Shown: in pieces, positions 34,745 to 46,837 of the stretch
Numbering within the stretch: position 1 is the first letter of the stretch
Layout of the letters: every line of letters starts with the position of its first letter
Assembly (NCBI GenBank): GCA_028023455.1
Contig: JAQFVV010012397.1
Span: forward strand, 622,001-686,000
DNA: 64,000 nt
Source: Epiperipatus broadwayi
Taxonomy: Eukaryota > Onychophora > Udeonychophora > Euonychophora > Peripatidae
Direction: 5' to 3'
Program-made: the position numbers and the translations under genes
Notes under the pieces: model-generated
The model's input: the letters and a program-made list of their open reading frames with translations, nothing else
What the model was told of the DNA's origin: nothing
Database searches by the model: none

Positions 34745-36905
34745 ACAATAAATACTGCAACAGAGAATAAAAAATAAAATTAACTTAAATAAACCAAATA
34801 TACTTCTAATACTTTAATGTCAAAGTCATGGTTATCTAACAAAAAACAAAAGCAACAGTATTTTAACAGTAAATTTTTGTTTGACAATTATGATTTCGAC
34901 ACTAAATTTATTGAATATACTGGGTTATTTAAGTTAATTTTATTTTTCATTCATTGTTCTTGTGTTTTTATAATAATAACAGGCATTTAATCTATTATAT
35001 ATGAACAACCGATTGGATGGGGACTGAATCGTTAGTAGACATAGATAAATGGATAATAGATGGAAAAATAAATAAAACTATATAATATTAATAGATAAAT
35101 AGTATAAGAAAACTCAATAAATAAATAAATTGCAAGAACAAATCTCTAAATGAATTTTAACACTGAATTCATTTAATAATTACAAATGCAATAAAATTAC
35201 TTACAATCACAGGAAGGCAAATTAGGCCATGAACCCTTCGTACAAAAAACTTCTGCTTTACCATTCAACTTATATCCATTTTTACAATAATATACAGCAA
35301 AACTTTTTTTTCCTTCTGGTGTAGAAAAAGTATAAAATGCATTGAGAACATCTGGAGGTTTTTCACACGCCACTGAAATAATATGAAATATTAATTCCTT
35401 AAGTATTAACACTTTTTTTTAAACAAACACTTTTGCTTTTTCCATATATTTTCACTAATTTTTAAATATTCAGATAAAAAATATAAATATATTAATAGAA
35501 AAATAATATTACCTTTACCCTTTTCAAAACAGTTTAACCCACCTAATATAGTGATAAAAAAAATCCTTACTTTTATAATAGAATTTAAAGCACTGTCTTT
35601 ATAAAACATGACACATTTACTAAAGATCTTTCAATAATTGCACCAGCTTTCATATAACAAAGATTCTATAGTAAGTGCAACAGGATTTTGAAGACCTCTT
35701 AACAGACATTTTTATACACATGTATATAAAATATTACATATATTCATTATTAGCTTACTATTTTGAAATTAATCAAAAATTTATTACTAATTGGTTTTCT
35801 ATTAAAGGCAAATATCTTAGGTATAAATTATCATAAAAACACACATGCATTTTATTTATTCTCTTATTATGGATGCATTAAAAGTTAGGTTGAATTTTGA
35901 ATAAGAGTATATTTTTAAATGTGTGTATGTGCATGTATTTTAATTTTTTCAGAAGTCTACTCTTAGCAGGAAATACAATTGGTAGTGAATCATTATTTAA
36001 TTTTGAGCTACCACTGATAATGATATATTGGTACAATTTGTTTTATTTAAATAAATAGTTTAAACCTATCTTCATCAAACTTAGCAAATGCCTGGAAGAA
36101 ATAATGGTTTGTTATTCCTTGCTTCCTTGCTTGAGCAGACTGAAAACTTTTCCATTGAATAATATCTTGGAAGTTAAATAAAACAGTTTTCAAAACAAAA
36201 AAATTTAAATTAAAAACTAACTAATATTCCCATGTGATCACAAATCCATTTCATCAGAATTTTCTTCAATTATATAAATGTGTTTCCTTTTTTAAATTCT
36301 CCATTCTTGTCTTTTTATTCTCAAAAACTACTAACTAAGAGTTCATATATTATGAATTATGCCTCACTTGTTGATTAAGAGGGTTTTTTTTTCATGTGTC
36401 AAAGCATCAATTATACAAATGTATTCCTTTTTTAAATTCTTCATTCTTATCCTTCTACTCTCAAAAATTATTGATTGAAACTTCATATATTATAAAATAT
36501 GTCTGTCTCATTTGTTGACTAAAAGTTTTAAATGAAGATTTTTTCCTCCAATAATTTTTTCCAAATAACATTGATCATATTTGATTTAGACTTTTTATCC
36601 ATGTAAGCAGAGCTTTTTAAAATTTTCTATAGCTTCTTTTAATAATCTCTAGTCACACTTGTTAGTTTTTGTCAGAATTATTGTTATATTAAAATTGACA
36701 TATTTTGTTAATTCAATAAGTGAATAAATGACTAATGAACTAGAGTCCTTCATAACAGCAAAAATATTTTTTTCTGACATTAATTCTATGATTGGTGTGC
36801 AACACCAAGTTTTCATTCTAAAATTAAATACAATATGCTTTATCAGATTAAACATGTTAAAATTGTTGGGGATAATTTTAATTAAGATAATATATGAATA
36901 AATAT
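34745..36905. repeat. Segmental duplication block containing exon A2
   Basis: Counterpart of 15670-17760, colinear with modest divergence and small indels. An extra partial repeat of the CTTTTTTAAATTC-containing segment occurs near 36280-36470 in this copy only. Confidence 0.85.
35205..35372 (-). CDS. Sushi/CCP domain exon A2 (internal coding exon)
   Basis: A 168-bp phase 1-1 exon, one codon shorter than A1. The acceptor is TATTTCAG and the donor GTAAGT. The four cysteines (ACEKPP, VYYC, EVFC, LPSC) and the Trp (GSWPNL) are kept. The missing codon lies between the third Cys and the Trp (CTKGSW against CTSNGSW in A1), which removes an N-glycosylation sequon without touching the fold-defining residues. 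NFS is also lost (YTFS). Both predicted glycosylation sites of A1 are therefore absent here. It sits between exon D (12.4 kb upstream) and B2 (11.1 kb downstream). Confidence 0.9.
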
Positions 36906-39084
36906 ATTATAAGGATGTTTTACAACCCTGACACACCATCCAATGTTTAGGGCACTCTGCCAGTTGGAGCCATGTAAAATTATTTTTCTTTTCTAATGCA
37001 TATATATACAATAAACATCGTTTTATTTTAAAAAGATAAAAACATTAAACAATTAGGGAAAACACTAATTAAAAAAAAATCAATCAAACATATATGTATA
37101 CTAATACTAAAGTCAAAACGTGTTGTATGTTACTAAGTAGAACTATATCGAAGATTTATACATAAAGCTCACAAAACAATGACCTAATTTAAATCTAGTC
37201 ACATAGCAAACAAACTGTGGAAACGAAATTAAAAATTTTCACAAAGGATTGTTTTAATCCCAATTATTATATATATCATGTCTACTTTAAGAATAGAAAA
37301 TGACAAGATTCAATATACTGTACTAAAAAAAACTTTATGTGATATAAAAGTAGTATGAATCGTTATACTTTTTTCTTTTTAAAATAATATTTTTTCTGAA
37401 CAAAAGCTAACTTTCTTCTGTTTGAAAACTTGAATGGAAAGATGGACATACATATTCGGATTTAAATTTTTTTAAAACACTATTAAAAATTATCAAAAGT
37501 CAAACTTTCACAGTAACTAAATCAATTGAAGAAGTAATAATAAAAAAGGATTTTATTATTTTGTGTTTAAGAAACTTTAATTTTATTCATGTAAAAAGAA
37601 GTAAGACAAAATAAATAATTGTTTTCTTATATATATATACATCGCTACTAAATACCTGATTAAATCCGAAAAAATCAATATATTATTATACAATGTGTTC
37701 TTGCTAAAAAGTTTATACTATAGGGAATATATCATCATCAATAAAGCCATGAAAGCATAGAGATTTCATTTACCCATTTATATGAAGCCTGAAGAACATC
37801 CATTGTCTTGGGTAAAATTCCTACTAAAATTCAAAAGAAATCAACAGGAGAAGATCGTTGTCTTTTAATCCAAACAAGAGATTGACACTCTTGGAGGGAG
37901 CTAGGTTTCAGCTTCATCCAAAGAAACTTACCTTGCAAATAAATAATTTTCTGATATAAAGAACATTTCCAGCAGACTCAGCAAACTTTAACCAATATAG
38001 TGGGATAAAAACTGTGATCTTTGTTTTTTTTTTTTTTGTATATTGTAAATTTTTCTTATATTTTCATTTCTACACTTGGAAGCAAATATGTCAACATTTT
38101 TTGGGAAAAGTTCATTATTAGAGCAAAAGGAGAGGGGAAGAAGGATTAGATTTAACTAGATGATTTTTTTTAATCTTTATTTCTATTAAATAAAACCTAG
38201 AGCAGCTTGACTTCTCAACCCACCTGACCTTGACAGCATAATGTGAAATAAAAAGGTAAGAGTTTTCAGTATTATCTCACATTATGCAGTAAACTATAAA
38301 TTATGACTGAGTTGATGTTGGTTTGTGTATTGTTAATTAAACTTATTTATATGTTTCTTTTGTGTAAATGATTTAACAATCTTGCATGAATATTTTTTTT
38401 CCTCAACTTCTTGCAATCCATGAGCGCTGCGAGAGCTCTGTGGGCTTGTCAGATGATGTTTTGTTTTCTTTCTTTACTGGCGTAAAAAGTATAAGCATGA
38501 TGCCAACCAAAATATGGGCATTTTATAGCTTAATGACATAGCTTTCCAGCGATCTCTATTTCAAAAAAATCAGTTGAAATTTGGATTTTTGGCAGAAGTT
38601 TTAATCGACCACAGAATTTAATTTTTTCATTTTTTTGATAATTTTTGTACTTATCACGAAGCAATAAAAGACAAAAAATGGTTTACGGGTTGCAAGTGAA
38701 AATTTCTCCGGTGTTATTCACAAACAAGGTCTACAATAGAGCTTCAACATAATGATTTGTAAGCATAAAATTTTAATTTTTAAAATTTTTTTTTTTAATT
38801 TTTTGAAAAAATTATCTTTTTTATTAATTTTAGTTTGTAATTAGTGTGTGTTAGTTTGTAGTTATATCTTTATTTATGCTCAAGTAGAATTTATATCTAT
38901 TGAAAAATTAGTGTGTGTTAGTTTATATTTATTTATGCTTATATAGAATTCATATCTATCGTAATTTTCTAACGTTCTATCTACACTAATCAGCTTATTT
39001 TTATAAAAATGATTTTCAAAAAGTATAATAATTTATAATTATACGCAGGCATATAATCAAATTCTGATTCTTATTTTATAAAAA
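36906..39084. other. Intron, no gene recognised
   Basis: AT-rich. Near 38840-38965 a segment (GTGTGTTAGTTT...TATTTATGCT...AGAATT) is tandemly repeated. I see no coding signal. Confidence 0.45.
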
Positions 39085-39220
39085 TAATGATTTTCAAAAA
39101 GTATAATAATGTATTATTTATAATACATTATTATACTTTTTGAAAATCATTAGTTATAAGACTAATAATCAAATGTATGCAAAGATTGCATACCGAAGCA
39201 TATAATCAAATTCTGATTCT
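38999..39220. repeat. Nested direct and inverted repeats
   Basis: GATTTTCAAAAAGTATAATA occurs directly near 39009 and 39089, and its reverse complement follows at about 39122-39150, giving a near-perfect palindrome of about 31-bp arms centred near 39118. GCATATAATCAAATTCTGAT also occurs twice, near 39049 and 39199. Confidence 0.85.
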
Positions 39221-39362
39221 TGTTTGTGTTTATTCTTGTTCATGCTTTGGTTTTGCTATATGTTTCATAACATTATTTTCAAGTCTATAGCTAACAAATG
39301 GACTATATGCAAATAAATTATATCTATGTAGTATGATAAATATAACAAGATAGCATCCCTTC

Positions 39363-39465
39363 TGTGCATAAAGAATATAAATATCACTTGTGTGCATAAA
39401 GAATATAAACATCACTGGTATCCATAAAGAATATAAACATCACGGATGTACACAAAAAAATATAA
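39363..39465. repeat. Minisatellite, about 29-bp unit, roughly four copies
   Basis: The unit contains CATAAAGAATATAAACATCA and is repeated head to tail with small changes. Confidence 0.85.
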
Positions 39466-40368
39466 AATGAAGAGATGAAACTCATTTTATCAGTGATATA
39501 GACAGTAGCCTACAATTTCTAGTTTTAGATAGACAAGAAGCCAATTGCTATGATGATTTCTTTTGTATCTTTTATTGGTATGAATCTTTTTCTTTATAGA
39601 CGCCTTTGACATTTAAAACATTTGGGATACAAGATAAAAATGAAGAAGTCATATCCGACTTGAGATTGTGAAGCTGTGGATTATCTCAGGTAAGACATGT
39701 TATATATGTTTAGAAAGATAATTTTGTGAGGAATATAAAGAAATTATCACTGAAGATGTATTTTGAATTTTAGTTAATGTTAATTTCCAAATTATGAATA
39801 AACAATAAAATAACAATTATTTGGATGTGAAAATTTCTTTTTTTTCCTTATTTTTATATAGTTATCACTATTTATTTTATGATTATTGTTTTCCTTAATT
39901 TTTCTAGTTTCTAGAAATGTAATTGTTTTTGCTCTAACATAATTAAAACTGAAGTTATTGTAAAAATTGTGTCTCAGGCCAGTATTTTAAAAAATTCAAT
40001 ATGGCAGGTTGAAGCTGAAGTATTTTTAATGTTAATGATATTTATAAATAGAGGGGTTCCCAAGAAGATTCACAACCATCGATATAACTGGACAACAAAG
40101 ATTTTTCTTTTTTTAAGGTGTCTGTATATAAATTTAATTAGCCAATTAGAATCAGGATCATGTGTATATCAATATTATATATTTGACTTAGTAAATAATT
40201 AGTCAAGTGCATGAATTTCTACCACTGGTTTGAGGGATAAGGATTTTATTTTTTTATATATCATTATTAGAAAACAATGTGGTAGAAGCTTATCCTTGAC
40301 ATAATAGATAACATGATTCAGAATGAATAAGTATTTGTTATTTTATTTTTGTTAATTAATAAATGTTA
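39466..40368. other. No gene recognised
   Basis: AT-rich. A 77-codon plus-strand frame at 39969-40202 has no recognisable domain. Confidence 0.4.
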
Positions 40369-40376
40369 ATATAATT

Positions 40377-40744
40377 CAGGGATCCCCAACCCTATGCCCG
40401 CGGGCACCATGGCGCCCGCAGACCATTTTACATATGCCCGCTGCTATCCAAACACAATAAAAAAAATTTTATCTGATACAAATAAATTTAATTTTTAAAA
40501 TTTCTTATAAATTATTGTATTATATTGTAATCAAATTGTAGGGCATACTATATTTTTAAAGCGTAAAAATATAAACATTAATTAGATGTTAAAATTTTAT
40601 TTTTGAAATAAATATTTTTTTGTACATTATGTGTATTATTAACAATATCCAACTTTAAATTTACATTGAAAAAATAAATGGTGCCCGCCACCTGGCCGGT
40701 ATTATAGAATGTGCTCTTAAATGCAAAAAGGTTGGGGATCCCTG
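40377..40744. mobile_element. Short hAT-type MITE with 8-bp TSD
   Basis: A 368-bp element that opens CAGGGATCCCCAACC and closes with its exact reverse complement. It is flanked by the 8-bp duplication ATATAATT (40369-40376 and 40745-40752). The subterminal sequence is GC-rich (GCCCGCGGGCACC) and the centre is AT-rich. It is too short for a transposase. Confidence 0.92.
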
Positions 40745-40984
40745 ATATAATTTGTCATTTTAATCTGGTCTCTAGCTCATCATTATTCATATATCCATCA
40801 CAAGAATTATTATCTTAATTATTCTTATACCTATTAATATTATCCCAATTATTTTAGAGGAAATAAATAGATATATTCATGTCAATCGTTATAACCTTTA
40901 ATATATACATATACGCACATACACATTTTGTTCTATATCTTATGGTATTTGGATATGCTTATAGGGTCTTGGTAATCAATTATC

Positions 40985-41872
40985 ACCTGTATAGAGGTGT
41001 GACAACTGCTAATTAGTGATTTCATTCCCTGATAAGTAAGTCAAAGCAATTATTCTCCCGAGTTCAAATACTGTGGTATAACGAGGCTAGAAAGGGGTGA
41101 GAATTGGATGAACTAACCAAAATTGTATCTAGGTTAACAAAAACATGCAGAGCTAATCTATTGGAAGTAGATACAATCATAGGTTAGGTATTTCATCATG
41201 TAATCATTTGCATCTTATCCAAAGACCCAAAGTCCCACCATAGTAAGATGCACCCCCCCCCATCTGCTGAGTAAATCCACTGGCCCATTTTAATATATAT
41301 ATATATTTTGAAATAATCCATTTAGAAATTCTAAATTGAATATTTGTGATTCTGTAAAATGGTAAAAAAAAAAAAAAATGATGTTTGGGCATTCCTATAA
41401 AATTTTAATACTAGAAATAATAAGAAAATGCCATTGTGAACCGGCAAGAAAAAATACAAAGAACAAAAGTAAAAAACTATAATGCAATATTTTTGATATT
41501 GAAAGGTTGTTTTCAAGAATACGAAAAAAAAATGCATTAGCACTAAAAATAATGAAAAGTTCTGTAATGTAATGGTAATCACAAGAGGTGGGGCGCATCT
41601 CACTATGGTCAGATCTAGGGTCTTCGAGTAGGATGCTGTAAATGACGTGAAGAAGTAACTAAATAATGACCATATTCACCTCCAATGAGATAGCTCTAAG
41701 TTTACTCATTAAATATAGATATAATTTAGGCCAGTTCATCCATACCTCAGCCCTCTTTCGGACTCCATTATGCCTCAGTAATCAAACCCAGGGAGAAATG
41801 TTGCCTTCGGCTCTCTTCAGGGGTAAATTTACTTTGCGTAGCAACTATTGCACCTCTATATAGGTTTCTATT
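40985..41872. mobile_element. Large imperfect inverted-repeat (foldback-like) element
   Basis: A left arm of about 270 bp (40985-41257) and a right arm of about 285 bp (41587-41872) are reverse complements with heavy divergence. Matching landmarks are TATAGAGGTG, ATTCTCCCGAGTT against TTTCTCCCTGGGTT, GGATGAACT, AGAGCTA and CATAGTAAGATGC against CATAGTGAGATGC. The 330-bp spacer is the dispersed repeat also seen at 17775-18050. It has no coding capacity. The class is uncertain: a foldback element, or two inverted copies of a short repeat. Confidence 0.7.
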
Positions 41873-42254
41873 GACTTAAGATATCTCCAACACTATTGTT
41901 ATATATTATAATATGTAGGAGTATGCATATACATATGCAGTCAATTAAATTGATGAGTGAGTATATGAACGAATTTGATAAACCAGAGATCAATTTGATT
42001 TAAAAATTTTATTTATAACAGATAAAAAATGCAAACTATTAACATAGTAAAAGATAAAATTATATATGTCCAATGCATCTCTACCATATCAATGATTAAA
42101 ATTATCTATTACTCCAACCCTTACCCACGGTAGGTATGCATCAATAGACACTCATTTTTACAAAGGAAATAAGATTGGCAAAAATAAAAAGAAATTATTA
42201 GTTCATCATCATAACGATCATGAAGCTGACTAACTATTTACAAAATTATTTACA

Positions 42255-42451
42255 CCATATCATTTCCAACTGTCTTATACCCTTAACAATATTATTTTTT
42301 ACACCAAAACTTTACTCTTACAGTTTCAATTGTCCTGCAGTCATCATCAGAAATCTCTGATGATGACTGCAGGACAGTTGACACTGTAAGAGTAAAGTTT
42401 TGGTGTAAAAAATAGTATTGTTAAGCGTATAAGAAAGTTGGAAATGGTATC
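42255..42451. repeat. Near-perfect 97-bp-arm palindrome
   Basis: The arms flank a 4-base centre (AATC, 42352-42355). The inner 14 bases match exactly (CAGTCATCATCAGA/TCTGATGATGACTG) and similarity extends out to TTTCCAAC/GTTGGAAA with few mismatches. It is a MITE or a foldback structure. The minus-strand 73-codon frame here is an artefact of the palindrome. Confidence 0.88.
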
Positions 42452-44144
42452 ATATATAAATATAGAAATCAATACATAAGAAAGAAGGAAGAAGAAAATT
42501 GTATTACAAAATTCTTTCACTGTATTTACAATAGCTACATTATCCAATTTCAGCTGTAGTGATTCCATCTTCTTTAGGGACCCCCCTAACTATGTACAAG
42601 TTTCCTAATGTTGATAGAAAATAATGTTCACACAGTGCATTAGTCATTCATACCGAATAAACTAAGTATAATGGTTATTAGTTAAACATAAACAAATAAC
42701 ACAAACGTTGTCCTGTCCCAGTGCATGTAATTAATATGAAAGACTAACAAAAAATCTTATCTCATCCCATATTATGTGATGATGATGATCAGATGTCACA
42801 TCACTATGGAGAGAATTAACTTAAATTTAATTTACAAAAGAAAGATGTTCTAGCATAATAAATCTTTTTTCTACATTGTTACTTCTTATTGCAATGGACT
42901 ATTCCCACTGCAAACAAGATGAAATTTCCAAGTATGAGAGAAAAATGAAGATAGAATTTTATAAATGTACAAAGCAAAAAAATAAATAACACAATAATTT
43001 TGATTTTGTTCAAATCTTGATTAGAGTCTATAATTTTAACATTGACGTCCCTCATGGATATAGTCTATTTATCTTATCAGTCTACTCCAATAAATCCTGC
43101 CATTCACTCAGATTCTCTGGCAACGTGCTTGAACGAGGTTTCCATTTCGGATGTCGCTGCCTTCCTGGGTCACTCAGACACTTCAGATGAGTTTGACATT
43201 TTTCTAGGCACTATTTAATAAATGAATTTAATCATCATGCTTTATAGAAATTAAGGCAGCATTCCAGTCCTACAACACATTGAGCTGATATTTTTCTGCA
43301 GCTCATTATGCACATATATATATTATTAAAATCGTGTATATATTATTTTATAATAAAACTTATATTTTTTATACTAAAAATAAATAATAAAACTTATTTT
43401 TTTGAAATGGAATTCTAAAAGTTTTGAAATTAATTAAATCGAGATAAAAAACAAAACAAAACATAAGATCTTGCAAGTTTTTTTTTATAAAAAGTTTGTC
43501 TTTTGTTTTATTTCTAATTCTTAGTAATTCTTAAAGATAAAAGGGGAAAGTACAGTATAGAATTTTCCTGCAATTAGCTCTATTGTTGATTCTTTCATAA
43601 TGGAGATATTTTGTGTTATCTATTATGCTCATCAGTTTGGAATGTGGATTATAAGTAAGATTGAAAAAAAATTATAAATTACAGAATTGTCTTTTGTTTG
43701 AAATTAATTGGAATTTTGCCAAAGTTAGTGACTGGTCTGTTGGTTTTGATTTGGCTTGAACTCTTCGACAATTTAAAACCTGCAATGTGAAATTAAATAT
43801 AAAAAAGTGTAGAGAATATGTTGAGTGGTTAGAGGTACTAGAACTTCCACCTTTGGGGAACCTCTCTTTCCTTTATCACCTGGAACTGCCATTGGAAATG
43901 CTGACCTTGCATAGGATGAGTAGAGCTAGCCAAGGAAAGTGGATTAACATGGAATCCAAGACAAACCACGACAAGCAGAGAATGAAATACTTCTCCCACA
44001 GGACCATCACTGATCGATTAGAGTAGCTCTAAACTGTTTCTGAGTAAACTTTCATTTCATTTTGCATAATAGAAATATATATATATACTATTAAGTGTCT
44101 TTAATGTTTCAACAACAGAGTGCGGGATTATTGCTGGGAATTTT
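42452..44144. other. No gene firmly recognised
   Basis: Near 43075-43225 the plus strand reads an open stretch (STPINPAIHSDSLATCLNEV and onward to FLGHSDTSDEFDIF), and 43787-44026 is a 79-codon frame. Both look more protein-like than the surroundings, but I recognise neither and see no splice context. Confidence 0.35.
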
Positions 44145-44149
44145 ATTAT
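44145..44149. repeat. Target-site duplication (left) of the gag-only LTR element
   Basis: ATTAT here matches ATTAT at 46838-46842 immediately beyond the right LTR. Confidence 0.9.
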
Positions 44150-44765
44150 TGCTGTGTCTTATGACCAGCAAGTAAATAAATGGACAAAGGCAGAATTGAG
44201 ATGGTAAGATTATAGTTTAATACGGATACTTTTAACTACATACATAGCCTACTATAAGGCGAAATAAAATAAAAGGTCGTGGTGACCTGCATATAAGTAC
44301 CCTAGTCCTGCTTTTGGACTTAGAGGCAGGAGTCTCTGACTATAATTAAAACTCAGAACATACTCAGAACAATTAGATCAGGTTATGGGGGTTTATATAC
44401 CCCTCAAGACTTCTGGAGTCTTTTACATTCCTAACCATATATGGTGTTTTCACTTACGTTTTCACATACACACAGTATTTTTATGTTTCTCACCATATAT
44501 GGTATTTTACATAGTTTTCTGACCCTTTAAGGTCAGCTGGGCTTTCTATTTCTATGACTTAATAACATTGCAATTTTACACAATCGTTATTCTTAATTAC
44601 TATACAGTTATTTTATGTATTTATTATACATTACAGTTATTACTTTTATTCTACATTTATTAATTATTATTATTGTTTTACATATTTGTTATATTTATAC
44701 AATTATTATTATTTACATATTCATTATACATTATATATGTTTATACCTTGACCTTGAATACTGCA
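44150..44765 (-). repeat. 3' LTR of the gag-only element
   Basis: 616 bp, aligned end to end with the LTR at 46218-46837. By eye the differences are a few substitutions and small indels (for example GTCTTATG against GTCTATG, and AAATAAAAGG against AAATAATAAAAGG). This implies a fairly recent insertion. Confidence 0.92.
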
Positions 44766-45092
44766 CTCCTCCCCCATTCCAGAAGTATGGTTTTTCACCT
44801 AACATAGTCTTTGAGATTAGACAGTGGATTTTTATTCCTTGCCGGTTGCTGGCGGTCTTTGCTGTCCTTCGCTAATTTACTGTTTGTTGATGGTGGTTTC
44901 GATCTGCCAATTTTTGCTGTGCTATAGGTAGTTTCCAAGGTTTTGTTACAATAGGTTTCCCTCTGTCTCTTAACTCTATTTCTACAGGCGAGGTTTTTGT
45001 TTTCCTGGTTCTTTTTTGAACAAGCTGGGATAATTATTTTTGATTTGCGATTCTATGTCGATTTTTTTTATTTTTATCATAATTTGATCAGA

Positions 45093-45979
45093 TTAGTCTA
45101 TCGTAACACTTTTTATGTAGCTACTTTCCATCACTTCGCACGTCAGTTCTCTGTTAGGCTTTTTATGGTGGTGCCATCTTTCGGGATACTCGGTTATTTT
45201 CCGATCAGATTCGTCTATAGTAGCACTTTTTATGTAGCTACTTTCCATCGCTCTGCACGATTTTGTATGGTGGTACCATCTTTTGGGATACTCAGTTATT
45301 TTCCGATAACTTTCAGTTTCTGGTAAACTGCAATCACGGGCTTTGTGACCGATTTTTCCACATCGATAACATTTAATTTGTTTATCGGTTTTGGGTTTAA
45401 CTCCAAACGTTTTAAAATTTGTAGTTTGAAGTGGTTCTGTTCTCGTGAAGTTTCTGAACTCTCTTGCTTGGTCAAGCTGCAATTCATAAGCTGTTGCACG
45501 TCTGATAGCTTCTTCGTAGGTTACATCTTTTATTGCCAGTAAGATCTGTCTAAACTGGTCATCAATTATTCCGTATAATAGTTGTTCTAGAAGGGCTTCT
45601 TCTAAATATTTACCGTAAAGGCATGGCTTTGCCATCTCTCTTAAACCAATGTCATATTCTTTTATTTTCTCATTCTTTGTTGCCTTCTGCCTCTAAAGTG
45701 CAATCGAGCAATAAACTTGGATGGCTAGGGATTAAAATATTCATTTACCTGTGTTAAGAGCTCATCATATTTCTATGTCTCCGGCGAATTTCCACATAGT
45801 TTGTTCGCTATTTTGATTACTCTCTCACCTGCAAAGCAAAGTAATGAGGCTACTTTTACAGTATTCTCCATAATACTATTTAGTATAAAGTAGTTTTTTA
45901 TTCTCTGAACATACAGTGGCCAATCATTCAGATCTTTTACATTAAATTCACAAATAGAAACTTGCGATATGCTCGCCAT
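45093..45979 (-). pseudogene. gag: Gag with CCHC zinc knuckle, frameshifted
   Basis: Capsid-like gag of a mag-type gypsy element. The N-terminal part (45773-45979) starts MASISQVSICEFNVKDLNDW, with the DWPLYVQRIKNYF motif at the start of such gags, and ends in a stop. A middle stretch (45636-45772) is in other frames (QVNEYFNP, FIARLHFR). The C-terminal part (45093-45635, 180 codons) has the conserved EQLLYGIIDDQFRQILL capsid helix region and then the nucleocapsid knuckle CYRCGKIGHKARDC (CX2CX4HX4C). After the knuckle a segment of about 35 residues is tandemly duplicated (RKITEYPKRW...MESSYIKSATID and RKITEYPERW...MESSYIKSVTID). The stop and frameshifts mean this copy cannot supply a full gag itself. 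Confidence 0.88.
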
Positions 45980-46113
45980 TTCTCTATTAATTCGAATCTA
46001 CTTACGCTTTGTCTCAGCTTGCTGTTTAGGCAATTATTTGCAGATTCGATCCTATGATGACCGAGCCAATTTTTAATGCAGTTCCGTTCCTGTATTAACT
46101 GCCACTTTCTTTG

Positions 46114-46217
46114 ATTCGATTCCTGTGCCGACTGCGCCAATTTCTTTCAGATTCTATTCCTGTCGTTACTGCGCCGATATGCTTTCAGGTTCTATTCCTG
46201 TCGTTACTGCGCCAATA
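46114..46217 (-). promoter_or_regulatory. Primer-binding region with three tRNA-Ser-like repeats
   Basis: Starting three bases inside the 5' LTR, the minus strand repeats a unit beginning TGGCGCAGT three times (about 46214, 46178 and 46140 reading down). The innermost unit, on the plus strand GATTCGATTCCTGTGCCGAC followed by TGCGCCA, resembles the 3' end of eukaryotic tRNA-Ser (T arm, acceptor stem, CCA) apart from a two-base insertion. The use of tRNA-Ser is inference from this similarity. Confidence 0.6.
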
Positions 46218-46837
46218 TGCTGTGTCTATGACCAGCAAGTAAATAAATGGACAAAGGCAGAATTAAGATGGTAAGATTATAGTTTAATACGGATACTTTT
46301 AACTATATACATAGCCTATTATAAGGCGAAATAAAATAATAAAAGGTCGTGGTGACCTGCATATAAATACCCTAGTCCTGCTTTTGGACTTACAGAGGCA
46401 GGAGTCTCTGACTATAATTAAAACTCGGAACATACTCAGAACAATTAGATCAGGTTATGGGGGTTTATAAACCTCTCAAGACTTCTGGAGTCTTTTACAT
46501 TCCTAACCATATATGGTGTTTTCACTTACATTTTCACATACACACAGTATTTTTACGTTTCTCACCATATATGGTATTTTACATAGTTTTCTGACCCTAT
46601 AAGGTCAGCTGGGCTTTCTATTTCTATGATTTAATAACATTGCAATTTTACACAATCATTATTCTTAATTACTATACAGTTATTTTACATATTTATTATA
46701 CATTACAGTTATTACTTTTATTCTACATTTATCAATTATTATTATTGTTTTACATATTCGTTATATTTATACAATTATTATTATTTACATATTCATTATA
46801 CATTATATATGTTTATACCTTGACCTTGAATACTGCA
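46218..46837 (-). repeat. 5' LTR of the gag-only element
   Basis: 620 bp, partner of 44150-44765. On the plus strand it contains the landmark GGTCGTGGTGACCTGCATAT and the repeated ACCATATATGGT palindromes near 46508 and 46565. Confidence 0.92.

Larger units (their letters stand above)
44150..46837 (-). mobile_element. Complete gag-only, non-autonomous Ty3/gypsy (mag-like) LTR retrotransposon
   Basis: Two LTRs, 44150-44765 (3' LTR in element orientation) and 46218-46837 (5' LTR), bracket only about 1.45 kb of interior. They are nearly identical by eye, each reading TGCAGTATTC...ACACAGCA on the minus strand. A 5-bp TSD (ATTAT) flanks the whole. The polypurine tract GGAATGGGGGAGGAG abuts the 3' LTR (44766-44780). 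A primer-binding region lies just inside the 5' LTR. The interior holds a broken gag with a zinc knuckle and no protease, RT or integrase. It would need enzymes from a relative, such as the family whose relics lie at 0-1.8, 21-23 and 51-54 kb. Confidence 0.92.
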
